Numbered from the stretch's first letter, positions 37,616-50,429 are shown. The stretch: DNA of 64,000 bases from Epiperipatus broadwayi (GCA_028023455.1 JAQFVV010006728.1:62001-126000); one strand, 5' to 3'. The notes: generated by a model not told the origin, from the sequence alone. Numbers and translations are program-made.

Positions 37616-38293
37616 AGGGCAATTAAGTTATGTTCAAATAGTAATTTGTTTGAGAATGAGGTTGATATTATTAGGAATGAATGTTTTATGAATGATTATC
37701 CTAGGGGTGTAGTTGAACATTTGTTTTCTAATAAAAATATAAATAAAATAAGGAATAGAATGGGATTAGATAGGAATAGGAATAGAAAAAAGATTATTTA
37801 TGTTGGTTTAAATATATCTAAAGATTTATTTATTAAAGTTCAGAAATTAGTTAAAATGATTAATAGGAAATATAATGTTTCAATTTGTCCAGTTTATAAA
37901 AAGAAAGCAAATTTAAATTTTTTAATTAATAATAATGGGGATTATCATAGGTTAGACATTATGAATTCAGTTTATTTGATAAAATGTTTGAATTGTTTTA
38001 GAAAGAATGTAGAAATAACATATATTGGGACTAGTAAAAATAAATTAAAAACTAGATTAAAACAGCATTTAGGTGATAAAAATTCTGCTATTTACATTCA
38101 TAAAAATAAATTTAGGCATGGGGATTTTGAAATAAAACCTTTGGAATTTATTAAGTCATATAATGAAAGGATAATAAAAGAGGGAGTATACATAAATGAA
38201 ATAAAACCAGAATTAAATAGGATGTTAATAGAAAAAGATAAAAAAAATAGGTTTTTAATTAAAAGTTTTTATTTGATATATATAGATTTTTAA
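37616..38293 (+). CDS. Penelope-like GIY-YIG endonuclease domain, right arm copy (5'-truncated)
   Basis: Open for over 220 codons. The visible part begins inside the linker between reverse transcriptase and endonuclease (IRAIKLCSNSN), runs through a basic stretch and a C-P-V-Y cysteine segment, then enters the GIY-YIG fold. NSVYLIKCLNC provides the first half (GIY equivalent) and ITYIGTSKNKLKTRLKQH the YIG plus the conserved Arg. GDFEI...E-R-I-I-K-EGVYINEIKPELN provides the catalytic Glu and the terminal Asn. GIY-YIG proteins nick DNA; in Penelope-like elements the domain makes the integration cut. There is no ATG near the 5' edge, so no proper start exists. This is a truncated element end, not a host gene, and is probably not expressed. 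Confidence 0.8.
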   Translation, partial: RAIKLCSNSNLFENEVDIIRNECFMNDYPRGVVEHLFSNKNINKIRNRMGLDRNRNRKKIIYVGLNISKDLFIKVQKLVKMINRKYNVSICPVYKKKANLNFLINNNGDYHRLDIMNSVYLIKCLNCFRKNVEITYIGTSKNKLKTRLKQHLGDKNSAIYIHKNKFRHGDFEIKPLEFIKSYNERIIKEGVYINEIKPELNRMLIEKDKKNRFLIKSFYLIYIDF

Positions 38294-38456
38294 AAAAGAA
38301 TTAGTTGTGTTTAAGTTGTGATTGTAATAGGAAAGGGGAGTGAGATAAGGTAAAAAAAAGAAAATTTTGGTTATGGATATATTTTGTAATTTTTAATTAA
38401 TTTAATTTTTTTTTTGGAATATGTGATATTTATTGTATATATATTTTATTTTAGTG

Positions 38457-38500
38457 TGCCTTGAAAAAGACTATAAAAATAGTCAAAACATTGGATTTCT
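38457..38500 (+). promoter_or_regulatory. Penelope-like terminal hairpin, right arm of element B
   Basis: CCTTGAAAAAGACTAT, an AAAA loop, ATAGTCAAAACATTGGATTTC. GACTAT/ATAGTC form the stem. The GAAA of the hammerhead core is AAAA here, so catalytic activity would not be expected. Confidence 0.5.
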
Positions 38501-38565
38501 TTTTCATGATTATAGTCATAAAAAATCAAGTTTTAAAAAGAAGGAGTTAGTTTGTTTTATTTCTA

Positions 38566-38835
38566 TATTACATATCATTTAAATGCTTAATATTTTAAAA
38601 AATAGTTATGATTATTTTACATTTTAAAATCTAACATTCAAGAGGTTGATGTGTTTTATTGAAAGGATATAGAACATTACAATGGAGAGACTAAACGGAG
38701 GGCCCATAAAAAATCTATAAGGTAATGTTTATTTTACAAAATGATTATGCTGTAAGAGTTATTTATTTTACCATGCCATTAAGGCTGTACATGTTACCAG
38801 CGAATTTATTGGCTTATTTACTTAAACTTTGCTCT
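38566..38835 (-). repeat. Right outer arm of the inverted structure around element B
   Basis: Reverse complement of 35611-35792: ACTCTTACAGCATAATCATT, TAAAATAAACATTACC, ATGGGCCC, AAAATGTAAAATAAT and AAATATTAAGCAT, in order. It begins within a few bases of the right end of the Penelope-like palindrome. A further diverged relative may lie at 39090-39230. Confidence 0.65.
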
Positions 38836-40810
38836 AGAGAAATTAACTCATTATTATCATTTTAAAATTACATACCTTTGAGTTATGATGTAAATTATTA
38901 ATTAATATTAATTAATGATTAAGATAATAAGCTATAATTGTTTTCATTTTCGCCTTTAGTTAGTTCACAACAACATTTATATGCTTAACTTTTAAAAAGA
39001 TTATATTTTTTTTATTGTTTGAAATATAATTTGTCTTGAGTTTGATATTTATATGAAAGGAGTTATCTTAAGTTTGGTATTTGTATAGAAGAAATTTTGA
39101 ACATTGCTTTGAAAGAACTAAGCTATAATCACACATAGCAGCTGAAAAACGGTCTTTAATCAGCAAAACAATTTTATTGCAAGAGCTGTTTGTCTAGCTA
39201 CTTTATTGGGAGTCAAAGTTACTAAAAGTATATCATTAATTTTTGACTATTTTGTTGAACATTGTTTTGTATAGTATATACAGATCCTTGATCCAGATCT
39301 GATACTTCCAATCCTTGAACTTATTATGAACTCCTTAGAAATATGTGTATCTGTTACACACATATTGAAGATAGGTAATATTGTAAAATTTAATCTTTAA
39401 TATTTGGAAAATATATATATTAGTAAGCAGTACAACAATGAGAAATAGTAATACGCTAATTAATTTTCAATAATTTTAGTTAGATTTAATTTTGTCTAAA
39501 ATAATTTTTTCATATTATTGTAAATACGATAAATTTAATTAACAATCAAAATTAACAAGTTTATTTCTAATCTAATTTCTTTTGCAGATGACGTCAGCCA
39601 TCGATAATATTAAATTCAATTACATTATTTGATCTGTAAATGACTCATCAGTGTACTCTGATAGTTCCAATGTGATCACAAAAGCAAATTTAATAAATAT
39701 CTCGTAAGATAATCTGTCTCATAAAACAACTATAAACAAGATAATTGACAGAAACCTAACTTAATTTATATTCTTTTTCTGTAATATAATGAGTGCATTT
39801 AAGATCAGTAGATGACCTTTATGGAATGAAGACATCTTCAGAGGATTAACTGCTAGACTGATAATTTTAGTTTTTTGACATTTTGTTCTATGAGATATCC
39901 ATTAACTTAAATGCATTCTTTACCACAAATAAAAAGAATATAACTTAATATAAATGGAAAATAGAAATGTTAAAGTAGTTTTTAAATAACATATAAATCG
40001 AAAATTACCAAGATAAAACTAAAGTTATGTAATAAATCAGCTGTATTAAAAGAAAGTAAAATATATACTTCTTATAATATAATAACTACGTAAGCATTAA
40101 AAAAAGTGTTGAAGAAATAAAAAATAATTGGTAAGCAATTAGTTTGAATAGAATTTTGTTTAATAAATACAATTAGGATAAAGTCTCAAGATGTAGTCTA
40201 TTCATTACATTGTCCATGACTAAGTTTGCGTCCTGGATGTGTAAAAATAATTGATAGTTTCTTTCAAGTAATCATCCAAAGTCAATCCAAGTAACCATAT
40301 AATATTAGACAGTAATTAAATATCTAACTATTTGTATATATTAAAGTAAAATAAGAATGTAAAAAAAAATTTTCATCACTTTGCAATTGCATATCTTATG
40401 AGTATTGTATTTTATATAATGAGAGGAAAGGGAGTAATGAAAGACTGTTGAAGGAATGTTAGTTCTGCAGTGGATATTTAAAAATTCTATCTTTTTATCT
40501 GGGGGTCATCATCTTTGATATTGGAGATAACTTATTTACTGAAACAGAGTTCATCTTTAAAATTGTAACCACTTGCTTAAACGCAAGCATGTTATTCCAT
40601 CTCCCCCCCCTCTCTCTAATGACAATATTAACATTATTATATCTAAGTGATAATGCTTATTTTCTTAATACTAAGTTTTTTATTTAAAGCTGCATTATAA
40701 AACTTTATTAAGATATTCACACCATTAAAATGCATATCATAATCTATTTTAAATAATACTTATAGATTTCAGAACAATGCATCAAGAAGCAGAAAGCAAT
40801 GTAACAGGAA

Positions 40811-40887
<77 letters not shown>

Positions 40888-43800
40888 CAAAAGATACTAT
40901 TCACATACACTATATTTGTAATGCAAGTAATTTTAAATTGAAAATGTATACAATAAGAAAAGAAAATTATTGACATTATTAATGACTAATATTTACAAAT
41001 CAATATTTTATTTGCATGTATGCAGATATAAATAGTAAATTATGGAGTAGCATATAAACATATTTATTATATAAGAAAGATAATATATATTTTTTGTATA
41101 CGTATAAATCACTTTTTGGGCTATTTTTATTCTTGTACTAAGGCAAAATAAAAACCTTAGGTTTAATTCTCAAGATAATGATTGTTTTCAGAAGTTTTTT
41201 TTTCAGTGCGTAATAGGATTCCACTAACACTAAATACATGATAACATTCAAAATAGTTAATGTATTTTTTTTGCAAATAGTTGCTACTTTTTTAATACAC
41301 ATTAGTTCATTTTTTCTTATTTTCTTTAAAATAACACAATTATTGTATAATTGTAAGTAAATCCAGAGGTCAACAACTGTAAGTGGCTTTATTAATTCTT
41401 AATTGAAGATCTTTATCACTAGCTAATGGAACGTGGAATATCTATTTTTCAGCAAATATTAAATAGCTATCTATGTTGTATATAAGTCATCTATATAAAA
41501 AAAGATAACTTGGGAAGTTCTCTGTTAACTAAAATTATTTCCAAACCTTATCTGGTTTCAATCTTAAGTTAAAATATTAGCTACAACACCTTTGCATATT
41601 TAGTATATCAACTTTGCTATTCATCTGCAGTATGATATAATTATTCTTAATTATTCATTTTTATTATTCTAAGTGGAAAAATTCTATAACAATATTTCTT
41701 AATTAATCTTTTTTTAAAATGAAAAAATCACAGCTGATATTTTATTTAAATTAATCACAATTTTGTAACACAAATTGTTTAGTTATGCTTAGCATTGCTT
41801 TTTATTCTTTGTGATATTTAGACTTTTATGAAATATAAATTCCAAAGATTATTAAATTACACTTCTGAAGTAATAAATTCTCTTTGAGAATCGTTTCTTT
41901 GATAATTAGAAGACGTTAATAGCTTTAGGAATACTTATAACTTAAAATTCGAGTAAAGTTCCTTCTAAGTAATAAAGATTGTTTTGTACTTAATAACATA
42001 TTTATCATAAAATTTTAATTGTAGAATACTATATTTTGTAATTAACATTATTATTTAAACACTTCAAACTTTTTCTTATAGTATATATATATGAAAAATT
42101 GTATTTTAAATAAAATGGCTGGTGCAAAATAGTATGTTAATAACGTAAAAAAAAAAGACCATTATTTTTTCTTTGAGGCCTTAAAATCAAGTATGCAAAT
42201 ATCCACTCCAGACATTTTTTATCATTGCAGTTGAAAAATTACCTGATTATTCATGTAGTAAATGAATACGTATGGACTGTTTACCAACATACATTTACCA
42301 ATATGGTGATCTTATTAGTTTTTTATCTCTGAGAAGATGGGTTTTTCTCAAATGGCTAATAGATTAAATAAGGTCTTAATTGTTGTTTTTTGAAGGTTGA
42401 ATAAATATTTGAAAGTACATGTGCATATTCAATCTTTTTTATATTTACAATTATGAGATATGATTCTCGTATAACAGAACATGTAAACATATGAAGCAAT
42501 TAAAGGCAGGGGTTGTAAATAGGGATCATACACTAATGATGCTAGCTACCCACAGTTTTACATTACTTTCACATGATAAAAAATTGTACAAATTGGTAAT
42601 ACTTTCTAATATTGAATTGGGTATAAAGACTGCAGAAAGTTATAAAAAAAATAAAAGTATTTGATTTGAAAAATGAATAGATATATTAGTATAAAAGTAT
42701 AAATATTATAGAACATAGGTGGGTGAAATATATTATAAGTAAAAAATGGTAAACCAGCATTTTTGAGATTGATAGTACATGTGAAAAAAATAAGATTAAT
42801 TATATTCAACTTAATGGAAGATACCAAATGAAGATAATATAAGTGTAAAACTGAATAAGTATTTATTTCAAGGAAGAAGTAGATTTTTATATAGATCTAC
42901 AAAATATTTTTAATCAGACTAAACAGCATTTTAAAATTACTATGGAACATGTTAATGCTAGAATTTGAAAGTATTTGAGAGCTGAAATTTAGATGTGGAG
43001 ATAAATGAGATAATCAATCTAAACAAGATTGAAATAAACAACTAATGATAATTATATTTTAATATTTATCAAACAGGCTTTCATATCAATTGAAATCATC
43101 ACAAGATATTTAATTATACAAATCACATGATCAATTAATTATATCCAAATAAGTTATATTGGATATTTGACCATGATAGTTATATGGAGGCAAAAATGGA
43201 AGAAGATCGACTTAATTTGCAGAAAAATAAATCTGAATATTAAGATTCCTTTTAACTCATTGTAGATATGGACATGTAAGTTTCCAAAATGAAAATGCAG
43301 CAGAATTATATTATATTCTGATTAACAGAAAATATGATATATTAATACTTTAATATACTTAAAAGATTTATCATTAGCAATTTAATATAAAGCTAGAGAA
43401 ACAAAAGCTATTAAGGAAATCATTGAATTTAAGCTAAAAGTTCCAAATCATTTTAAATGTTAATAGACTTCAATGATTTATAAATGAATTTAGTAAGAAG
43501 AACCAGCTTATAAAACGCATATATTAATTTTTTTCATATATATTTTGTTTTTTAATTAGTATGTAGTTTTTTGTTCTACAATGTGCTATTCTAAAAGTTA
43601 TAAACATTGTTGAAATGATCAAAATATTATTTTAATAATATAAAAATTAATACAATTGTGGTATGATTCTGTCTTCACTGTCATTTGGGATATGCTTGTT
43701 TTACTACTTCACATGCTGATCTTATCATTATTTTGACTTTTTTTAAAGTATTAAAAACAGAAACATATTGACAATATTTTGACACAATTTTTTTTCTAAT

Positions 43801-44828
43801 AATAAAGAAGGGTAAAAGAAAAAAAATATTTTTGCAAATATTAGACAGTGATCATTGTTTGATAATATAAAAAATATATGCGCAGTAAATATTTTTTGTA
43901 TTAAATTTTAACGAATAAATTTAATGTGAAATCCATATTTGTTTTTTTTTTCGTGCTAAAAACTGTTTCTAATATAATAATTTATTATTATTACTTTCTA
44001 CAATAAAATTTTAAGTAAATCAAAATAATAATGTAAATATAAAGTGTAATATAAGAATTAATTATTTAATTTGAATTTTCAGACTTAATAGCGATTATGA
44101 CATAACCAATTCAAATGGTATAGTTTAAACTCAGTTTTGAAGTTCCACAACTTTTTCAAAGCTAGTAAATGTAAATCAACAACAATAATGTAGATTATAT
44201 ATATTATTCAGAATGAATGATTAATCTACAAATTGTAGGTTTGATAAGAGCTGACTGACTAATTTTTCTAATAACTAAAAACCTTGGATTGAAATTCCTC
44301 ATACTACAAAAGGGAATAACCAGTTTCAATATTGTCTTAGAAGTTATTAGTTTAAAAGTTTTCAATATCCACGAACAGAATTACTATTAATTCCAAGTTA
44401 AATTAATGAAGCAGAATTAATCTCAAGCTGTCTATATTATACTATGCTGAAATTGCTTGCTAGATACTGTGGTGAAAAAGACAAATCTAAAAATTAAATT
44501 GACACAATATTTTTATATGTATAACAGACGAAATAATGATGAAACACTTATTTATGAATATAAAAAAAATGTGTTACCATTCATGTGAATCAAATAAGAT
44601 TGATTTTATTTGTATTGAGAATAATTGAAGACATAAAACTAAGGGTCTTGGTTTATAAAACATTCTAATTGTCATTAATGTTAAAGCTTATAGTTTTTTT
44701 TAACGCACATAATTATTGTTATTGATTTTCATTTATTGTTTTTGACAAAAAAGTGTTTACCCTGTTGAATTGATGATTTTCCAACTATCATTAAGTATAA
44801 AAATTGAATCTGACAATTAATTATTACA
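38836..44828. other. Gene-free AT-rich stretch
   Basis: No recognisable gene. It contains the (AT)n tract at 40815-40885 and a C-run/CT segment at about 40603-40616. All open frames are short and compositionally trivial. Confidence 0.5.
40815..40885. repeat. (AT)n microsatellite, about 35 units
   Basis: An uninterrupted AT run. Confidence 0.98.
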
Positions 44829-44830
44829 AA

Positions 44831-44861
<31 letters not shown>

Positions 44862-44862
44862 C
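44829..44862. repeat. (AC)n(AT)n compound microsatellite
   Basis: Eight AC units running into AT units, immediately before the large palindrome. Confidence 0.93.
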
Positions 44863-44873
44863 ATATACATCAA

Positions 44874-45580
44874 ATGTCACATGACCTATATAGTTTGCAT
44901 TACCAATATGTAATATATAAAGAATCTACTAATAGCTCTAAACAAGCTTATTTATTTATTTTTTTAATGATAAATGCTACAAGAGAAAGTGATGGTCCTC
45001 GTCCCCAGACCAGTTTCAAGCTATGACTCTCATCAGTGAGGAGCTAGGACATTAGATTCAAATTACTAACTCAAGTGAAGCATTTATCTAATACTTAAAT
45101 ATTAAGAAAAAGATCTAAATCTTCAGACACCTACATGTTTTCAAATTCAGCTCTTTAACTAAAGAAACTATATGGGCCTGAACTAATTTCAGTGCTCCCA
45201 TATATTAGCAGGCTTAGCAATTTAATATAGCCAAGCCCTAATAGCAAAATTATAATATTAGTAAAAATCAGTCACACGTCACATGACCTATATAGCCTGC
45301 ATTACCAATATGTAATATATAAAGAACTTGCTAATATATGAGATCACTGAATTGTTCAGGCCCATATAGTTTCTTTAGTTAAAGTGCAGAATTTGAAGAC
45401 ATGTAGGTAACTGAATATTTAGATCTTTTTCTTAATATTTAAATATTAGATAAATGCTTGGCTTGAGTTAGTATTTTGAATCTAATGGCCTAGCTCCTCA
45501 CGGCTTCAGATGTAGCATTTATTATTAAAAAATAAATAAATAAACTTGTTTAGAGCTATTAGCAGGCTCTTTATATATAT
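44874..45580. repeat. Large palindrome (arms about 265-300 bp) with an embedded direct repeat
   Basis: The left arm (44912-45217) is complementary to the right arm (45316-45580). Shared landmarks are TAATAGCTCTAAACAAG, TTTATTTATTTATTTTTTAA, GATAAATGCTAC/GTAGCATTTATT, ATCTAATATTTAAATATTAAG, AAAAGATCTAAAT, ACCTACATG, AAACTATATGGGCCTGAAC and CATATATTAGCA. The segment CACATGACCTATATAG-(TT/CC)TGCATTACC also occurs as a direct repeat at 44878 and 45277. The palindrome is therefore nested with a direct duplication. No coding capacity. Confidence 0.85.
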
Positions 45581-45985
45581 ATATACTCCTAATTAAAAAT
45601 AAAAAAAATATGATATGGTCAGATACAAATGATGAATTATAATAGTCTAACAAAAAAGGTAATTGGATAGAATTAGTGGATAAATGAAAAATAAGAAAAC
45701 TGAAAATGAATGTAAAATCAACAAATCTATATGAAGATAAACAAAGTGATGACAGATTATAAAATGTAAGCATTATAAACCACTCAAATATTTTCTAAAC
45801 AACATGAGGCCAATATGAAATATAATAATGAACCAAAAAATGCTTAAGTTAAAGTTTTTGAGTTTAGCTTGATTGAATCTGTAATGTTGTTTATATAAAT
45901 ATTTGATTTATCTTACAACATTGATATAATTTATCATCATCATCATCATTAGACATTTGAAAAAGATATATGGTAAAAATTATTT
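45581..45985. other. AT-rich stretch, no gene
   Basis: Nothing recognised apart from a short (TCA)n run at about 45937-45952. Confidence 0.5.
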
Positions 45986-45989
45986 TTTA

Positions 45990-46580
45990 TAAAGCAGAAT
46001 TTCTATCATTTATTATATATAGTAAATATTCATAAATACTTCTTTCTCTAAAAACATCTGCCAAATTTCTTTCTCCTATTCTTCTATTTGTTACCCATAA
46101 CAATCCATATTATTCCTAAGTAATTTTCTTTAAACTATACATCCAATCCATATCTTTTTTTAATACTAATTCACTTAATAAATATTCTACTTTTCATTTA
46201 TTCTTTTTAATACTTTATAATGCATTTTCCAACTTATTTTTTTTCTTTTCCAAAATTCATCTTTAAAGCTTCTAGTTTATTCTCTCACTCACTTTTTAAT
46301 TTTTGCATTTTTCTTTATATAAAACTACACTTTAAATTAATTATTTGTTAAACATTTTCCTAAATCTTAATTTTAATGGATCAATTACTAATCTTTTATC
46401 TATTCTAACTGAATGTCTACATAGGTAAGAACACTTGTATTGTGATTTTTTAGTCATTATTTTATCATGTTTAAAGGTATTAAACTGTTCAATAATTTTA
46501 TCTCTAATGACAACTATTAATTCTTTTATCATGTTGTTTAACTTCATGGCTATAGTTTCATTACATTTATTTTTGATTTA
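45990..46580 (-). pseudogene. Decayed coding region of unknown family
   Basis: The minus strand shows about 190 codons with protein-like composition interrupted by several stops. One intact piece at 46547-46341 reads KELIVVIRDKIIEQF, KKSQYKCSYLCRHSVRI and LVIDPLKLRFRKMF. It is followed, after stops, by LENAL, VEYLLSELVLKKDMDWMY, and NRRIGERNLADVFRE at about 46090-46035. I do not recognise the family. The style (basic, helix-rich, two close cysteines) suggests a transposable-element protein. No catalytic motif is visible. Confidence 0.3.
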
Positions 46581-47396
46581 AGCTTCTACATGTTTTATCA
46601 ATCCCATATATTATATTACTTATATTTATAAAAAATTGTCCACAATTATTCAATAAAAAAATATGAATTTTTTTTTGAATAAATACTTTCTTCACATAAA
46701 TGCATTAAAAATAAAAAAAAAGTGCTAAAAACTAAATAAATAAAGTTTTGTTAGCTTTAACAAAGGATAGCATGGGTGACTATGTTTAGGAATCAGAATC
46801 CCAATTTTTTATATCTTGAATCTATTCAAGGTGGGAATTAGTTACAAGTTTATTTGGGGAAATCTAATTAATGAATTTTTAAAAATAATTGGCCCATCCT
46901 TTTATTTGTGAAAGCTGAAGAAAATTTATTTTTCAATGCATTTATGTGAACATAAGTGTTTCTTTAATTTGTTTTTATGTAGTGTTTATTTTTTACTTTT
47001 TGGTTTTGTATAGAACTGAAAAAAGTTATATATAATTTAATACCACTAAATGGCAGTATTGTGAAGAGTACTGAATCCAATATAAAATTAAAAATTTAAA
47101 TTTTTGATAAATTGTTTGAAATTGTTTGGGAAACTCTAAAGAAATGTATTGCCATCAAGAATATATAGATATGTAAAATTTCAACTACATCAGAAGTTAA
47201 GAAATGAATGAAAATTGTCTTATAAGATTTTACAGACAAACAGATAGATTAAAATTAGAATATGTTAAATTAAAGCATATAAAAACATAACTAATAAAAA
47301 AAAACAATGTAACACCAGATAAGAAAAATTAGCTGCTAAACTAATTCCAATCATGATATTTAGTTTAAAAATTATGCTTTAATATGATGTCCAATA

Positions 47397-47485
47397 ATAA
47401 TAATAATGATGGTGATGATGATAATGATGATGATGGAGAGGAGGAGGAGAAGTAGAAGGAGCAGAAGAAGAATAACAACAGTAAA
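47397..47485. repeat. Imperfect purine-rich trinucleotide tract
   Basis: AAT units pass into GATGATGAT and then GAGGAGGAG/AAG units. Confidence 0.85.
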
Positions 47486-49680
47486 AAGAAAGTGTATTGT
47501 ATATTAAATATTAACAATTCTTTGTTATATAAAAAACTTTTATATATTAATTTGTTTTTTTGAAGAAATAAAAGATTCTCTGGTATTTATTTCTGTTTAA
47601 TAAAGGATTCAAATCTACAAAAGTCAGACTTCTTTTAGCAGGGTAATAGTTGAGTCTTATAATCATATTTTGCTTTTTGGCACTAATTTGACCAAACTCA
47701 GTTAATATAAGATTATTTTTTTCAGCTACAAATAACTAAATATTTATTAACCAACAATAATTGGATTGCAAACTGAGTTTAAAAAACTTCAAAATTTTAA
47801 CCAGATTTACATGTAAAAGACGTAAATTTAATTATATATCAGAAATAATGCTTGTTAAAACTAATTTTTATGTACATACAATTAAAAAAAGATTTAGAAA
47901 ATTACACAACCATGCTGTAATTTTTCTACTTAATAAATAATTTTTCTGTTTAACAAATAAAAAGTTTGTGGTTATTGTTAATAAAAAATATAGCGTTTTT
48001 TTTAAATATTTTTAAAGCAAGTATTTATTTATGTTAATATATAATGATGTCAAAATACTTTTATTATTATAAAATGTTTGTTATTATTTATGGCAGGTTC
48101 AGTGTTTAAAGTGATGATGGTTGAATAAAAAGAAATAGAAAGCTGGCTGCTATAATGTATAGCAATAATTATAATAATAATCACATTAAATTTGTATATC
48201 AACCGTTAAGTAGAATATATTTGTATTAAGTAAATGTTGCAGCAAAGTTTTCATAATTTAGAAATTCTTACAGGTAACTATTTCTCATTGAGAGTAAATG
48301 TGATTTTTAAAATAACAATAAGAACATATGCATTTTGTGATTTTTTCTTTTATTGTTTTATATCAGAACTTTGACCAATGTTACATGAAAGAATACTCTA
48401 TTTTTTTATACTTCACTTAGCAAATTATTGTTGGTAGAAAAGAGTGAAAAAGATAAGGAATCTTTTAAAGGAAGAATTGTGTTTAATTGCTTCTGTTAAA
48501 CTATCTAGTCTTTTAAGAATTTCCATAAATTTTTTTATAATGTTTAAATAATTTTTTTTTTAATTTTAAAAATATTTTAGTAATGTTTTTTGTATCTAAA
48601 ATTGTAAAATGAAAGTAATGATAGTTAGTCTTTGTCTAAAAGCATTTTTATGTTGCATAACTGATTATATTTTTGATTGCCTTTTGTAGTTTGATGGCAA
48701 ACAAAATGTAGAATTTAAAGACATTTATACTTGATTTTTTAGATTATCATAAAAATTAAACATTTTTAACCTATAAAACACTAATATTCTAATGTTAGGG
48801 TTTTAAATACCTGAATTACCAGCTTGAGTATTAATAAATAAAAATTTGTGTATGGATTATATATATACTATCCTATACTCTTCACAGATGAACAATGTTA
48901 CCTAGAAACTACCCTGAAGATTTGATTTTTTGCATTATCATTTGTAGTCTGTTGATTACACATACTCACAAAGAAGTCTGCAGATATTAAGTGCTAGGTA
49001 AAAAGGTCATGTCATAATTTCCTTACTCTTGATCATCCTTTATCTAAAACATCAAAATGTCTACAGGTAGCATCTAAATAAAGATTAGTAAAACATAATT
49101 ATTTATTTAACAATACAAATAATAACTATATAAGAATGTTGGTTTGGATTTAATATTTAAAGTTTTTGAACAATTTATGTCCTTAGGTTAAATAATAAAA
49201 AAAAGTAAAGATGATGTTAGATCAATATGTGCAATCCAATGCTTTTCTTTGATGATATTTGAAATTTATCTAGAGATCTGGTTTGCATAGCTTGGTTCCA
49301 GAATAGTATAGATAGATTACAAAATAATATATAATTAATAATATGCACATTATTTTTTTAAATATTAGAACAGGATATTCAAATTTTACTTTAGTTATAT
49401 TTCCTATTTTTATTCAATATCATATATACATACATATATATATTCATTCATTCATTTTACTCACCATTTTATTTGGGTAGTAATTTTATGTTTAATATCA
49501 GATATTTATTAATTTATTCTTGTTTATATTAAATGCTATTTTTTTTAAATACATTTGTATTATCATGAAACATCTCTGTAACAAAAAGAATAATAAAGTT
49601 TACAGTTTAACAATTTAACAATGGGCAAATTGATATTTTTTAATTATCATCAGTTATAGACAACGTAAAACTTTTGTAAA

Positions 49681-49810
49681 TATTTCAAAGTTGTCAAGCA
49701 TTGGTGGCTGAGAGGTCAGCATAGCTGCCTTACAAGCAGTTTTCCTGGGTTAGTGGGTTCGCTTCCCTACTGATGCTATGACACATGAAAAAATATATAT
49801 TTCAAAGTTG
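49681..49810 (+). mobile_element. tRNA-derived short retroposon, copy 1, with target-site duplication
   Basis: A tRNA-like body at 49698-49776 is bracketed by the direct repeat TATTTCAAAGTTG at 49681-49693 and 49798-49810, with looser similarity continuing outward. The body has an acceptor stem GCATTGG/CTGATGC, fully paired with G-U pairs. The D arm is TGGCTGAGAGGTCAGC, the anticodon-like loop CTTACAA, and the B-box region GGGTTCGCTTCCC. A tail, TATGACACATGAAAAAA, follows. The D arm resembles class II (Leu/Ser) tRNAs. The variable region is longer than in class I tRNAs, so the isotype is uncertain although the loop would read UAC. Confidence 0.8.
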
Positions 49811-50429
49811 ACAAATATTACTTTTTAAAATTTAATTATAATTGTCATGGCATCTGAAGGTTCTTGAGTAGACTTTCAGCTTGCGAAGTTAACTAAAAGA
49901 TGAGCATTTTAAATGCATTTTAAAAAATCTGAAATTGATAGGTCTTTTTTATTTTTATTTTTACAAAATAATTGTTTCACTGTGACTATACAAATATATT
50001 TTTTATATTAGAAAAAAATACTGATATGCAATCATTTAAATATTGCAAATTGTAATAATTCTTAATCACTTCTATTCTTTAATAAGTATAACTTCAAACA
50101 AATGTCTAAAGAAGTTATTGATTAATTTACAAGATGTTAAAATGAGAGCTTAGTGACACAGCTATTACCTTTATCATATTATAATCACATTTTAATTTAT
50201 TGTTAATGCATCCATCTTAATTTTTTTGAGATATTTACTATCTCTAGCAATAACTTTTTATAAATATATCAATTCTTTAATTAAATCATTACTTTGCAGA
50301 GAATGCAATTTATCCTATCCTTAGTTTTTCTTCTTCACATATTCCATAAAATTTCTTATTTATTTATTTATTTTATAATTCTTTTTAACATTTTTACAAT
50401 TTTATGAGATTTAATTTGCAACTGAAGAT

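Larger units (their letters stand above)
36413..38561. mobile_element. Penelope-like element B, head-to-head palindrome of two 5'-truncated copies
   Basis: The segment 36413-37440 is the reverse complement of about 37540-38561, with the centre at about 37505. The outer ends are AATAAAACAAACTAACTCC on the left and GGAGTTAGTTTGTTTTATT on the right, and similarity stops there. Both arms encode the same C-terminal part of a Penelope-like protein, reading outward, and both end in the same terminal hairpin. The innermost 13-bp stem AAACACAGATGTT/AACATCTGTGTTT has an 8-nt loop. The left inner region holds an extra inverted copy of ATTATCAAATAATTGG. Inverted, 5'-truncated partial copies are a known outcome of Penelope-like integration. 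Arm identity is very high, so the insertion is young. Confidence 0.9.
46581..50425. other. Gene-free AT-rich stretch
   Basis: Contains a purine-rich trinucleotide region at 47397-47485 (AAT, GAT, GAG and AAG units) and the tRNA-like retroposon at 49.7 kb. No other feature is recognised. Confidence 0.5.

Noticed and set aside
37616-38293. Host GIY-YIG nuclease gene
   Set aside because: It lies inside a palindrome of two element ends, has no start codon context, and the other arm encodes the same fragment.
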